Shown here: piece by piece, positions 16,320 to 25,026 of the stretch | Numbering within the stretch: the first letter of the stretch is position 1 | Layout of the letters: each line of letters starts with the position of its first letter | From: an uncultured Selenomonadaceae bacterium | GTDB taxonomy: Bacteria; Bacillota; Negativicutes; Selenomonadales; Selenomonadaceae | NCBI GenBank assembly: GCA_905234235.1 | Contig: CAJOHN010000006.1 | Location: forward strand, 1 to 64,000 | Reading direction: 5' to 3' | DNA length: 64,000 nt | The notes under the pieces: generated by a model | Told to the model about the DNA's origin: nothing | The model's input: only the letters and a program-made list of their open reading frames with translations | Databases searched by the model: none | Translations under genes and position numbers: made by a program

Positions 16320-17543
16320 TTAGAAGAAGAAGCTGACACGCCCGAAGAAAGTTTTATCGTCTTGATGAGTGTCGAGGGTTTTGCCCCAGAAGTAGTTGAG
16401 ATAAACTTGCGTGTTCATGATAGGAGCCCAAGTCGCGCCGATGTCAACGCCTTTCTTGTGGCTTCTCATACCGAACGTGTCGTAAGTGGTAGCCAAGCTG
16501 ACGTAATCGGAGATGTAACGGTAATCGGCACTGATGCCCCAAGAACCGGGTTTCGTCTTGTCCGCGCCTTTGTAAGAAAGACCGGCAGTCCAAGAATAAT
16601 CAAAATCGTCAGCTTTGGTGTTGTTAGCATATGCGCCGTGAACGTTGACATCGCCTATATTGTAGCGCGCGCCGACCGTCCAAACATTGGCGTCGTCTTC
16701 ATTGTACAGAGCTTTGAAATCGTCGCTGTTGAAGTGATGATAGCCCGCGCCGATGTAGAATTTATCGGTTTCGTAGGAAAGCTCGCCGCCTTGATAATTC
16801 GCAGGGTCATTCAAATCGCCGCTCTTGCTGTAACGACCAGCCATAAGCGCAACCTTGAATTTGCTACCGAAAACGAGTTGTGCACCGCTGAAGTAATCAT
16901 CCATTACCATACCGTCATCAACATTGGTGTAGAAAGCCATTTTACCTAAGTTGATTTGGAATTTGTCGTAAGTACCTTCGGCATATGCGAACGGAACAGT
17001 GAATGAACCGGTGGTATCTTTGCGCATGTTGGAAGTCGCCTGAATACGAGCCTTAAGTTTCCAATGTTCGTTGACTGTAGCCGTCGGGTGGAAACGCATC
17101 ATAACTGTATTGTTAGTTTGTTTTCTGTCGCCGCCGCCTCTAAGGTCAGTCTTTTCATTCCAGTAGCGATAACGCAATTCGCCGTGCCAGACGACTTTGT
17201 CAGCGTACTTTTCGAGTTCAGCAACGCGAACGCCTAAATTATCGAGCTCATCACGGAACTCCGCCGCGAGTCTGTCGAGTTCAGCTTTGCTGGAACCGCC
17301 GGGATTTTTAGCCATAGCTTTAGCAACCATCTGAGCCATTTCGTAACGGGTGATGTTTCTGTCGCCGCGATAAGTTCCGTCGCCGTAACCTTCGACAACG
17401 CCCTCTGCCGCCAATTTCGCGATTGAGTTATAAGCCCAATGTCCTGCGGGAACGTCGCTGAAAGGATTCGCCGCCGCGAACGTGGTTGATGCTGTGCTGA
17501 CGACGAACGCCGCCGCCAATGCTGCTGTTAATGTCTTCTTCAT
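16320..17543 (-). CDS. OmpM-type outer-membrane porin with S-layer homology domain
   Basis: 407 residues, signal peptide ending T-F-A-A. Residues about 26-75 form an SLH domain (NPFSDVPAGHWAYNSIAKLA, then G-Y-G-D-G-T-Y-R-G and the I-T-R-Y-E-M-A block), which binds wall-linked polymer or cadaverine-modified peptidoglycan in Negativicutes. A short coiled coil (about 83-115) follows. The rest is a beta barrel of alternating aromatic strands ending in V-S-F-F-F, the C-terminal aromatic needed for BAM insertion. The family is the main porin and outer-membrane tether of Veillonella and Selenomonas. Its strong promoter, long leader and own terminator fit an abundant protein. This is the best taxonomic marker in the window. 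Confidence 0.93.
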   Translation of the reverse strand: MKKTLTAALAAAFVVSTASTTFAAANPFSDVPAGHWAYNSIAKLAAEGVVEGYGDGTYRGDRNITRYEMAQMVAKAMAKNPGGSSKAELDRLAAEFRDELDNLGVRVAELEKYADKVVWHGELRYRYWNEKTDLRGGGDRKQTNNTVMMRFHPTATVNEHWKLKARIQATSNMRKDTTGSFTVPFAYAEGTYDKFQINLGKMAFYTNVDDGMVMDDYFSGAQLVFGSKFKVALMAGRYSKSGDLNDPANYQGGELSYETDKFYIGAGYHHFNSDDFKALYNEDDANVWTVGARYNIGDVNVHGAYANNTKADDFDYSWTAGLSYKGADKTKPGSWGISADYRYISDYVSLATTYDTFGMRSHKKGVDIGATWAPIMNTQVYLNYFWGKTLDTHQDDKTFFGRVSFFF

Positions 17544-17630
17544 CTTAAAAAACCCTCCAATAAACTTAACCTACAGTGAACCTTGTCGGCTCTCGGTTAC
17601 TTTGGAGAAGCTTTCAAATTTGAGTTGCCG

Positions 17631-17673
17631 TGTTTCCTCAAGCCTTACGACTTCCCCGCTTGTTCCCTCAAGC
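17631..17673 (-). repeat. Direct repeat in the ompM leader
   Basis: Two 13-bp copies of TGTTYCCTCAAGC (plus-strand reading, 12 of 13 identical) 30 bp apart, the second ending at about the predicted transcription start. They would lie at the very 5' end of the roughly 130-nt ompM leader. Confidence 0.5.
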
Positions 17674-17680
17674 CGCGCAG

Positions 17681-17709
17681 AATATAGCACAGCCGAAAAT
17701 TTTTTTCAA
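17681..17709 (-). promoter_or_regulatory. ompM promoter
   Basis: TTGAAA, 17-bp spacer, TATATT on the minus strand; start expected near 17674, about 130 nt before the ATG. Confidence 0.7.
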
Positions 17710-17747
17710 GAAGAATTTTTTCCAGTTTCGTTACATGTTTAATCGCA

Positions 17748-17776
17748 TTGCTTTTCGTTTGCTCGTAACTTATAAT
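17748..17776 (+). promoter_or_regulatory. meaB promoter
   Basis: TTGCTT, 17-bp spacer, perfect TATAAT; 36 bp before the meaB ATG and divergent from the ompM promoter. Confidence 0.7.
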
Positions 17777-17812
17777 TTAAGCGGAAAATTTTTGAGCAGG
17801 GGAGTTGAGCAA

Positions 17813-18973
17813 ATGGCGAATTACACGACGACGACCCCCGAATGGGCGGTATCGAATCAATCGGCGGTGATGAGCGGCATTGAGGGCATAAAGGATACGA
17901 CCGTCGGAAATATTAATCCCGCGTTTACGTCGGGCGCGTTCAAGCCGAAACGCCGCATGACTTTAACGGAAGATGAACTGGTTGATGGAGTTACTCGCGG
18001 CGACAGAATGATTTTGTCAAGAGCGATAACATTAATCGAGAGCAACAGCCCTAAGCATTTCGCGAAGGCGCAACGAGTTTTGCAGAGGCTTCTTCCGCGA
18101 ACGGGCAAAGCTTTAAGAATCGGAATAACGGGCGTACCGGGCGCGGGCAAGTCGACAATCATTGAGGCGTTCGGGAATATGCTCTGCGACGACGGACACA
18201 GGGTAGCGGTTTTGTCAATCGACCCGACAAGCTCCATAACCAAAGGCTCAATTCTCGGCGACAAAACGCGCATGGGAACTTTAAGCCGTCGCAGTGAAGC
18301 TTTTATTCGTCCGAGTCCGGCAGGTGGGACTTTAGGCGGCGTGGCGCGCAAGAGTCGCGAAACTATGTTGATGTGCGAGGCGGCAGGTTACGACGTGATT
18401 TTAATTGAGACGGTTGGCGTCGGGCAATCGGAGACAACTGTCCGCTCGATGGTAGATTTTTTTATGCTGGTTGTGTTGACGGGCGCGGGCGACGATTTGC
18501 AAGGCATAAAAAAAGGAATCATGGAGCTTGCCGACGCGATTGTTATCAATAAAGCCGACGGCGATAATCTTGTTCGCGCCAAAGTTACTCGCGGCGAGTA
18601 CGAACGCATGACTGAATTTATTCGCCCCGCGACGGAAGGTTGGCAGACGCATGCTTACCTTGCCAGTGCCGTAACTAAAATGGGCTTGCCGGAATTGTGG
18701 CAGGTTATTCAGCTGTTCAAAGCGACGACGGAGGCAAGCGGTGTTTTTCAACGGCGGCGGGATTCGCAACTGCTTGACTGGATGCACGCAATGATTGATG
18801 AGCATTTACATAATTTATTCTTCGGCGACGCGGTAATAACGGGAAGAATGCCGGAAATTCGCGAGGCAGTTTTAAAGGGAATAATTTCTCCGACGCAAGC
18901 GGTCGCGGAACTCGTGAAAATGTTCGACATAACGCGGGCGGCGCAAAAAAAGGTTGACTTGTTCGAGTCGTAA
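17813..18973 (+). CDS. meaB: Methylmalonyl-CoA mutase-associated GTPase
   Basis: 386 residues from the ATG after AGGGGAG; the longer frame has no ribosome site and runs through the promoter. MeaB is a G3E-type GTPase that gates adenosylcobalamin loading and protects methylmalonyl-CoA mutase, the B12 step of the succinate-propionate route. Visible: Walker A GVPGAGKST, DPTSSITKGSILGDKTRM, the switch region RPSPAGGTLGGVARKSRE, IETVGVGQSE and VINKADGD (NKxD). It is about 55 residues longer than typical MeaB because of a Thr/Ser-rich N-terminal extension of unknown role. No mutase gene is in the window. The nearby cobalamin genes fit its function. Confidence 0.92.
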   Translation: MANYTTTTPEWAVSNQSAVMSGIEGIKDTTVGNINPAFTSGAFKPKRRMTLTEDELVDGVTRGDRMILSRAITLIESNSPKHFAKAQRVLQRLLPRTGKALRIGITGVPGAGKSTIIEAFGNMLCDDGHRVAVLSIDPTSSITKGSILGDKTRMGTLSRRSEAFIRPSPAGGTLGGVARKSRETMLMCEAAGYDVILIETVGVGQSETTVRSMVDFFMLVVLTGAGDDLQGIKKGIMELADAIVINKADGDNLVRAKVTRGEYERMTEFIRPATEGWQTHAYLASAVTKMGLPELWQVIQLFKATTEASGVFQRRRDSQLLDWMHAMIDEHLHNLFFGDAVITGRMPEIREAVLKGIISPTQAVAELVKMFDITRAAQKKVDLFES

Positions 18974-19038
18974 CTATGCAGGAAAATTTGTTATGGGCGT
19001 AGAAATTTTTATTTGGAAAATTTGCGGAGGTGGTTTTA

Positions 19039-19470
19039 ATGGCGAAGCTTAATATAAGGAACTGTGCACGTTGTAAAAAGATTTTTGCCCCTGCAGGTAA
19101 CGAGAAAATTTGTCCCGATTGCCGCGCCGAAGAAGCCGAAATGGAGGAGCACGTTAAAGCGTACGTTCGAGATCATCGCGGTCTCACGGTTAATCAACTA
19201 ATCGAAGGGTCGGGCGCGCCTGCAAAGCTGATTTGGCGCATGATTCAGCAAGGTTTATTTGAGAATGCCGGCTTACTCGACGCCGAATATCCTTGCGCTA
19301 ACTGCGGCAAACTTATTTCTAAAGATGTTTATTGTAGCGAGTGCGCAAGCAAACTTAGAGAGAATGCGCAGAAATTCTCTGCCGCCTTGAGCTCCAAACA
19401 GCGTGCCGCCGAAAAGAGATCTCAAACTTTTTCCAATTCAATGCATGACATGATGAACGGTACGCGCTAA
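19039..19470 (+). CDS. YvyF-type flagellar-operon zinc-ribbon protein (TIGR03826-like)
   Basis: 143 residues from the ATG after GGAGGTGGTTTTA. Two Cys4 knuckles flank a helical middle: N-C-A-R-C-K-K-I-F with KICPDC at residues about 8-30, and C-A-N-C with Y-C-S-E-C at about 85-105. The middle (RDHRGLTVNQLIEGSGAPAKL) resembles a small winged-helix-like segment. This layout matches the protein next to flgM in many Firmicute flagellar clusters; its biochemical role is unknown. Here it follows meaB by 65 bp and is far from the flagellar operon at 37-47 kb. Confidence 0.7.
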   Translation: MAKLNIRNCARCKKIFAPAGNEKICPDCRAEEAEMEEHVKAYVRDHRGLTVNQLIEGSGAPAKLIWRMIQQGLFENAGLLDAEYPCANCGKLISKDVYCSECASKLRENAQKFSAALSSKQRAAEKRSQTFSNSMHDMMNGTR

Positions 19471-19488
19471 ATTATCGCCGTCAAAACC

Positions 19489-19517
19489 TTGCATATTTTT
19501 TTCAGGTAGGTTAGAAT
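19489..19517 (+). promoter_or_regulatory. Promoter of the exported Lys-tailed protein
   Basis: TTGCAT, 17-bp spacer, TAGAAT, 32 bp before the TTG start. Confidence 0.55.
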
Positions 19518-19549
19518 GCAACCAAAACACTCAGACGAGGTGAAACGGT

Positions 19550-20227
19550 TTGCGTAAAATTTTTTTCTTAGCCACACTGTTAATGATGATTCTGACGGCA
19601 ACGGCTTTTGCGGAGGAAGCTAAGGAGGAAGTTGTCGAAGAGAAAGACGAGCCTTATATTTACACGAGCGAAGATTTTAAATTCACAATCACTTGCCCGA
19701 TTAAACCTATAGCGGTCGTCGAAAATCCTTGGCAGGAGCCCGAAAAGCGCGGCGAGATGTTGGTTTTCGCCAATGAAGGTTTCGACGTGCTTTATGGCTA
19801 CATGATTCAAGTTAATGCCTTCGATACCAATCAAGTTCCCGACTTCAACAAGGGTAGTATTATGGCTATCGGCGATTATCTGGCGGCTCTCAAAAAAAAT
19901 AATGGTTTCGCCGACGCCAGACTGGTAAATCTTACGAAGAAGAATAAGGGCGTCTTCGCGGTAACTGCCGAGACAATCGACGTTGTTAATCCCGAAACCG
20001 GCGAACTTGAGGGCGAATTTGTTGCCGATAAACAATACATCTACACGTTTTTCCGCAGCCCCGAAGGTCGTTGCATAAGCATTCAGCTGATAAGCGCGAG
20101 TTTCGATAAAGAATTTGTCGACACCTATCGCGGTAGCGTCGCCAGCTTCAAAGACAATATCAAAGATAAAAAGTCCGATAAAAAAGACAAAAAGGATAAG
20201 AAGAAAGACAAGAAGGACAAAAAATAA
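19550..20227 (+). CDS. Exported protein with lysine-rich tail, unknown function
   Basis: 225 residues starting at TTG, with GAGGTG at a normal distance. A signal peptide (ends A-F-A) is followed by an acidic stretch, a domain of about 150 residues (starting I-Y-T-S-E-D-F-K-F-T-I) and a tail of about 25 residues made almost only of Lys and Asp. The globular part has the look of small lipid- or wall-associated periplasmic proteins but I cannot name a family. The tail could bind anionic wall polymer or nucleic acid. It stands alone between its own promoter and the tRNA promoter. Confidence 0.6.
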   Translation: MRKIFFLATLLMMILTATAFAEEAKEEVVEEKDEPYIYTSEDFKFTITCPIKPIAVVENPWQEPEKRGEMLVFANEGFDVLYGYMIQVNAFDTNQVPDFNKGSIMAIGDYLAALKKNNGFADARLVNLTKKNKGVFAVTAETIDVVNPETGELEGEFVADKQYIYTFFRSPEGRCISIQLISASFDKEFVDTYRGSVASFKDNIKDKKSDKKDKKDKKKDKKDKK

Positions 20228-20233
20228 ATTCGG

Positions 20234-20262
20234 TTGACAAAAATTGAGCCGTGTGATATAAA
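20234..20262 (+). promoter_or_regulatory. tRNA-Gln promoter
   Basis: TTGACA, 17-bp spacer, TATAAA, 18 bp before the mature tRNA 5' end. Confidence 0.75.
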
Positions 20263-20280
20263 AGGCAACGGTTTTACCAC

Positions 20281-20356
20281 AGGGGTATCGCCAAGTTGGT
20301 AAGGCACCAGACTCTGAATCTGGCATTCGTTGGTTCGAGTCCAGCTACCCCTGCCA
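20281..20356 (+). tRNA. tRNA-Gln(CTG), CCA encoded
   Basis: 76 nt. The 7-bp acceptor stem AGGGGTA/TACCCCT, the D arm, the anticodon stem CCAGA/TCTGG with loop CTCTGAA (anticodon CUG, reads CAG), the T arm with GTTCGAGTC, discriminator G and encoded CCA are all visible. The first pair is A1-U72. Confidence 0.95.
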
Positions 20357-20372
20357 ATCTTGAAATTAATTG

Positions 20373-20403
20373 AAAGCCTGCGTCTTGAACGGCGCGGGCT
20401 TTT
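20373..20403 (+). terminator. Terminator after tRNA-Gln
   Basis: 10-bp stem (AAAGCCTGCG with CGCGGGCTTT, one G-U pair) and a short U run. The T run is brief, so read-through into the following operon is possible. Confidence 0.55.
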
Positions 20404-20427
20404 GTAGTTTAAGGGGAGGTCAAGAGC

Positions 20428-21126
20428 ATGGAAGAAGCAATGGTATCGCCGGTATTTTCGGACGCGTTGAATTTTCTTTCGCTGGGCTTGAGCGTCGTAT
20501 TACTGTTCGCGGTGGCGTATCTTTGGTCGAGCAACAACAATAGAGCCGCGCAGATTGCAACACTTCAAGCCGAACAGCAACGCATGAAAAAATCTTTGAG
20601 CAAATTAGAGGACAAAGTCAACGTCATGCGGGAGCCGACAGTCGTAGCAGAAGTTCCGCAAGCAGTTCCGTTCGGAATCGATTTATCGGAGCCGGAAAGT
20701 TCAAGGATGACGCCGCTCGCGCCGCAAGATCCGTGGATTGTTTTTGTTGATGAGTATAACAAGCTCGCGGAGGAAATGAAAAAACCCGGTCAGCTGATGC
20801 GTTGCGAGAAATTTGTTAAGGATAAAAAGCTGAGGATTTTGACTTACGGCGGCGCAATGACTTTTAGACATGCGATTGACGTTAAGGACAGTGCTTATTG
20901 GGCGTTGAAATGCGATCTTGATGAGTACGCGGTCGTGCCGAATCCGATGAATCCTTGCGACGAAGACCTTCACGAGAACGGCGGCATTAAGGAAATTTAC
21001 GCGCTGAATTATCAGGACGGCATTTATCGGAAATATTACGTCAAGTTGCCCGCGATTTTCAATTTGGAAGCGGATGGTACTTGGCAATTAAAGAAACCGG
21101 GCGTTGTGAATTTGGAGCGGAAATGA
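20428..21126 (+). CDS. Membrane-anchored protein of unknown function
   Basis: 232 residues behind AGGGGAGG. One transmembrane helix at about residues 15-33, then a coiled coil (about 38-68) and a soluble domain with conserved-looking aromatic and Cys residues in the C-terminal half. No family recognised. It is the first gene of a tightly packed rightward run; the next gene (nagZ) starts one base after its stop. Confidence 0.6.
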   Translation: MEEAMVSPVFSDALNFLSLGLSVVLLFAVAYLWSSNNNRAAQIATLQAEQQRMKKSLSKLEDKVNVMREPTVVAEVPQAVPFGIDLSEPESSRMTPLAPQDPWIVFVDEYNKLAEEMKKPGQLMRCEKFVKDKKLRILTYGGAMTFRHAIDVKDSAYWALKCDLDEYAVVPNPMNPCDEDLHENGGIKEIYALNYQDGIYRKYYVKLPAIFNLEADGTWQLKKPGVVNLERK

Positions 21127-21127
21127 C

Positions 21128-22225
21128 ATGAAAAAATTTCTTGCGTTGATATTGGCGGCTATAATTTGCGCGGGTTGCGGCGAGGTTAAAGAAGTGCAGG
21201 CGGACGTATTACCGCCGCCCGACCCGATTGAACAGCAATTAAATTCCATGACGCTTGAAGAAAAAATCGGACAGATGATTATGATTGGCGTTTACGGGAC
21301 AGAGCTCAATGACGATATAATTTATTCGCTGAACCAATTCCATTTCGGCGGCGTTATTTTTTACGATAGAAATTTGGAGAGCGTCGCGCAGACTAAAAAG
21401 TTCGCTAATGACATTGAGGCGGCGGCTAATCAAAAAGTTCCGATGTTCTTTGCAATAGATATGGAAGGCGGAAGAGTTGTTCGCGGCAAAAATTTTTTGG
21501 AAGTCGCGCCGTCGCAGGAAAGTATCGGACTTGACGGCAACCCCGAAGCGGCTAAGTATTGGGCTAAACACAACGCGACGATTTTAAAAAGTCTCGGCGT
21601 CAATATAAATTTCGCGCCCGTTGCCGACGTTGGCAGTCGTGATACGCGTTCCTTTGGCGATGACGCGCAGATTGTTTCAAATTTTGTTGACGCCGCCGCG
21701 CAGGGTTACGAGGAAGAAAATTTTCTTTACACTTTGAAACATTTCCCCGGTATCGGCAAAAGTAAAATCGACCCGCACCAAGAAGTTTCCGCCGTCGAGG
21801 ACAGCAAAGAAATTCTCGACGCTGAAGACTTGCCGCCGTTCAAAAAAATTATTCGTTGGCATGATAATTCAAAGTTCATGGTTATGGTCGGGCATTTGAA
21901 ATACGACGCGCTTGACCCTGTAAATTCCGCGAGTTTGTCGCCTGCCGTTATGATGGGGCTTTTGCGCAACGAGTTGGGCTTTACGGGCGTTGTGATAACC
22001 GACGATTTGGAGATGGGCGCGATTAAAAATAACACTGACTTGCCGAGCTTGGGCGTCAAAATGATTTTAGCGGGCGGCGACATTGCGCTTGTCTGCCACA
22101 ATTACGAAAGTCAGCAAATCGTTTACAACAGCATTCTTGCGGCGGTTCAACGCGGAGAAATTTCTGAGGCGCGAATTAATGAATCCGTTCGCAGGATTTT
22201 AAAGATGAAGGCGCACTTGCAATGA
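21128..22225 (+). CDS. nagZ: Glycoside hydrolase family 3 beta-N-acetylhexosaminidase, lipoprotein
   Basis: 365 residues. It removes terminal GlcNAc from peptidoglycan fragments. A signal peptide with lipobox C-A-G-C places it outside the cytoplasm as a lipoprotein, unlike the cytosolic NagZ of enterobacteria. Family 3 motifs: GGVIFYDRN, AIDMEGGRV, the mobile loop KHFPGIGKSKIDPH with the Asp/His acid-base pair, and VITDDLEMGAI with the nucleophile Asp. The overlap with the following hydrolase is ATGA. It likely works with the two amidases and the transglycosylase of this window in wall turnover. Confidence 0.88.
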   Translation: MKKFLALILAAIICAGCGEVKEVQADVLPPPDPIEQQLNSMTLEEKIGQMIMIGVYGTELNDDIIYSLNQFHFGGVIFYDRNLESVAQTKKFANDIEAAANQKVPMFFAIDMEGGRVVRGKNFLEVAPSQESIGLDGNPEAAKYWAKHNATILKSLGVNINFAPVADVGSRDTRSFGDDAQIVSNFVDAAAQGYEEENFLYTLKHFPGIGKSKIDPHQEVSAVEDSKEILDAEDLPPFKKIIRWHDNSKFMVMVGHLKYDALDPVNSASLSPAVMMGLLRNELGFTGVVITDDLEMGAIKNNTDLPSLGVKMILAGGDIALVCHNYESQQIVYNSILAAVQRGEISEARINESVRRILKMKAHLQ

Positions 22226-22965
22226 AAATTTCAATCGTACAATTCAAATCGGAGCTCGGCGAAGTCGAGAAAAATTTTTCTACGGCGACAAGATTAATCG
22301 AGACTGCAAAAAATTCCGACGTGATACTCCTTCCCGAATTGTGGTCGACGGGATATTATCCGACACCCGTTGAAGATTTTGCTGACGTTGACGGTGAACG
22401 CACAACTAAATTTCTCTGCGCGGCGGCTGAAAAATTTTCCGTGAACATAATCGGCGGCTCAGTCATCGTCAAAAGCGGCGACAAAATTTTTAATCGTTGT
22501 ATCGTGGCGAATCGGCGCGGAAAAATTGCGGCGACTTACGACAAAACGCACTTGTTCAGCTTCGCCAAAGAGGATGAAGTTTTCTGCGCGGGCGATAAAA
22601 TTTCTGTCGTTGAACTTGACGGCGTGCGTTGCGGCTTGGCTATTTGTTACGACCTCCGCTTTCCGAAATTTTTTAGGAAGATTGCATTGGCGGGCGCGGA
22701 AATTATTTTTATTCCTGCCGCGTGGAGTTTGAAACGTTTGACGCCGCGACAAATTCTGACTAAGGCGCGGGCGATTGAGAATCAAGTTTTCGTAGTCTTC
22801 GCGAACAGTTCGGGCATATCGGAGATTGTGAATCCTCGCGGCGAAATCATTGCCGAGAGCGGGCGCGACGAAGAAATTTTGACGGCGGAAATAAATTTGT
22901 CAGAGCGGGCGGAGATTATCGCTACGATGAATCTCCTCGCCGACAGAAATTTGAACGTCGATTAA
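22222..22965 (+). CDS. Carbon-nitrogen hydrolase (nitrilase superfamily, omega-amidase-like)
   Basis: 247 residues. The Glu-Lys-Cys triad is complete: LLPELW (Glu), YDKTHLFSF (Lys) and [11 protein letters not shown] (Cys). The order and length fit the omega-amidase/YafV/MtnU branch, which hydrolyses alpha-ketoglutaramate-type amides made by glutamine transaminases. The exact substrate is not readable. It overlaps nagZ by ATGA and precedes smpB, so it is probably cotranscribed with unrelated housekeeping genes. Confidence 0.85.
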   Translation: MKISIVQFKSELGEVEKNFSTATRLIETAKNSDVILLPELWSTGYYPTPVEDFADVDGERTTKFLCAAAEKFSVNIIGGSVIVKSGDKIFNRCIVANRRGKIAATYDKTHLFSFAKEDEVFCAGDKISVVELDGVRCGLAICYDLRFPKFFRKIALAGAEIIFIPAAWSLKRLTPRQILTKARAIENQVFVVFANSSGISEIVNPRGEIIAESGRDEEILTAEINLSERAEIIATMNLLADRNLNVD

Positions 22966-22978
22966 AGAGGTGAATCAC

Positions 22979-23440
22979 ATGAAGGACGAGATAAAAGTTG
23001 CGTGCGAAAATCGGAAGGCGCGCCACGATTATTTTATCCACGAGACTTACGAGGCGGGCATTGAGCTTAAAGGCACGGAAGTTAAAAGTTTACGGGCGGG
23101 CAAGGCGAATCTCCGCGACAGTTATGCCGAAGTCAAGGACGGCGAAATTTTTATTGAACACATGCACATCAGCCCTTATGAGCAGGGAAATATTTTTAAT
23201 CACGATCCGTTGCGGCGCAGACGTTTGCTCCTCCACAAGCGCGAGATTTTAAAACTGTTCGGCAAGACGCGGGAGAAAGGCTTTACGTTGGTGCCGCTGA
23301 AAATTTATTTCAAAAAAGGTCGGGCGAAATTGGAACTGGCATTGGCGAGCGGCAAACACACTTACGACAAACGCGCCGTCCTCCACGAAAAATCTGCGCA
23401 ACGCGACATTGAACGCGCATTAAAAGAACGTTCACGATAA
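22979..23440 (+). CDS. smpB: SsrA-binding protein
   Basis: 153 residues from the ATG after AAAGAGGTGAATCAC; a GTG three codons earlier overlaps the ribosome site. SmpB carries tmRNA to stalled ribosomes. Motifs: [45 protein letters not shown] and the basic tail with T-Y-D-K-R. The usual E-T-Y-E-A-G-I start of the OB fold is complete. The ssrA RNA gene often lies nearby in other genomes but I do not find it in the window. Confidence 0.95.
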   Translation: MKDEIKVACENRKARHDYFIHETYEAGIELKGTEVKSLRAGKANLRDSYAEVKDGEIFIEHMHISPYEQGNIFNHDPLRRRRLLLHKREILKLFGKTREKGFTLVPLKIYFKKGRAKLELALASGKHTYDKRAVLHEKSAQRDIERALKERSR

Positions 23441-23454
23441 TCGGGGAAATTTTC

Positions 23455-25026
23455 ATGGACATTTTAAAACGTTACGAAACGGCACTAAGTTTGTACAGAG
23501 CGCGAAGATTATCTGAAGCCTTTAAGATTGTCGCGGAGTTAAAAATCGCCGCGCCGCATTGGAAGAAACCTTTTTTGTTGGAAACTTTTATAAGACGCGA
23601 ACAAGGCGAGTTCGTTAAAGAATTTGAGTTGCTGGCGAGACTTTTGCCGCGTTTCGACCTCGATAAGCCGGAAGAAAAAACTTTGGCGGCAGAGGCTTTA
23701 AGCGTCTTCGGCGCGGTCAACAGGACTCTCGGCAATATCGCGGAGGCGGTAGAAAGTTTTTGTTTATCGGCGGCGTTGGAAGTCGAGAATAAAAAATCTT
23801 GCGTGGAGATAAGCAATGCTCTTTTCACGGCGAACAGCTCCGAAAATTTTACCGCTAAAGATTTCCAAACACTCTATGACAAGTACAAAAAATATTTGGC
23901 GGACATTAAACCTTATCCGCGCAGATTTTATGAGCACGAAAAAATTCGCGTAGGTCTTTTGTCGTCGGATTTTCAATGGCATGTGGTTATGGCGTGGAGT
24001 TGGGCGTTGATTACGGAGCTTGATAAGAATCATTTTGAAACTTATTGCTATTCCAACGTGCAAACTCCCGACGATGTCACGGAGCATTTTCAGAAGACGG
24101 CTCAAGTTTGGCGAGACATTTACAACTTGACGGACGCACAAGCGGCGGAGCTGATTCGCAACGACGAGATTGATATTTTATTTGACTTCAACGGGCACAC
24201 GTCTAATAACCGACTTCGGGTTGCGGCGTATCGTCCGGCGAGCGTACAAGTTTGCGGCATCGGCTACATGAACTCGACGGGGCTTGACTGTTTCGATTAT
24301 TTTTTATCGGACGTTTACTGCGCGGGCGACCCGAATTATTTTACCGAGAAACTTATCAAGTTGCCACACAGCCATATTTGCTACGAGGCGTCGAGTAAAC
24401 TTGAACCAGCCGCCGCGCCGCCGTGTATAAAAAATGGTTATGTGACGTTCGGAAGTTTCAATAAGTTTGCTAAGGTTACCGATTCGATTTTGATTGCGTG
24501 GAAGAAAATTTTGGACGCGGTGCCGAACAGCCGTCTGATTCTCAAGCATAAAATTTTCAACACAAGCGACGGGCGGAAGTTTGTTAGCGAACGTATGAAA
24601 AAAATTGACTTCGACGTTGCGCGAGTTGAAATGCGTGCGTTTTCGGCGGAGAATCATCTGCTTGAATATGGCGACATGGATATTGCGCTGGATACTTTTC
24701 CGTACACGGGCGGCGTGACGACTTGCGAGGCGTTGTATATGGGCGTGCCGGTTGTGAGTTTATACGGCGACAGGCACGGGACGCGCTTTGGCTTGAGTAT
24801 TTTGGCTAACGTTGGGATTGAGGAGTTGGCGGTTAATTCTTACGAGGAATATATTAATCGTGCGGTGATGTTGGCTGGCGATTGGGAATTGCTTACGATT
24901 TTGCGGAAAAATCTGCGAGGGATGATGAAAAAATCTCCGCTGATGGGTTCGGCAAATTATATCCGAGAAATTCAGGAAGCCTTTACAAAAGTCCTCAGCA
25001 ATGAGCGAGAAAAATTATTATGTTGA
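23455..25026 (+). CDS. OGT/SPINDLY-type glycosyltransferase (GT41) with TPR N-terminus
   Basis: 523 residues. Residues 1 to about 130 are helical, TPR-like repeats; the rest is a GT41 catalytic region: RVGLLSSDFQWHVVM, I-D-I-L-F-D-F-N-G-H-T-S-N-N-R, Q-V-C-G-I-G-Y-M-N-S-T-G, the UDP-binding FGSFNKFAKVTDSIL, and DTFPYTGGVTTCEALYMGVP followed by GTRFGLSIL. GT41 enzymes put GlcNAc or another sugar on Ser/Thr of proteins in the cytoplasm. Bacterial members often modify adhesins, flagellins or pilins. Its stop overlaps the next gene, a PilN-like protein, which may point to a surface-appendage substrate. The target is inferred only. Confidence 0.85.
   Translation: MDILKRYETALSLYRARRLSEAFKIVAELKIAAPHWKKPFLLETFIRREQGEFVKEFELLARLLPRFDLDKPEEKTLAAEALSVFGAVNRTLGNIAEAVESFCLSAALEVENKKSCVEISNALFTANSSENFTAKDFQTLYDKYKKYLADIKPYPRRFYEHEKIRVGLLSSDFQWHVVMAWSWALITELDKNHFETYCYSNVQTPDDVTEHFQKTAQVWRDIYNLTDAQAAELIRNDEIDILFDFNGHTSNNRLRVAAYRPASVQVCGIGYMNSTGLDCFDYFLSDVYCAGDPNYFTEKLIKLPHSHICYEASSKLEPAAAPPCIKNGYVTFGSFNKFAKVTDSILIAWKKILDAVPNSRLILKHKIFNTSDGRKFVSERMKKIDFDVARVEMRAFSAENHLLEYGDMDIALDTFPYTGGVTTCEALYMGVPVVSLYGDRHGTRFGLSILANVGIEELAVNSYEEYINRAVMLAGDWELLTILRKNLRGMMKKSPLMGSANYIREIQEAFTKVLSNEREKLLC

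Noticed and set aside
16188-16949. 253-codon plus-strand open frame opposite ompM
   Set aside because: ompM has all family features on the other strand; the plus frame begins in the leader of the binding-protein operon and has no matching protein character.
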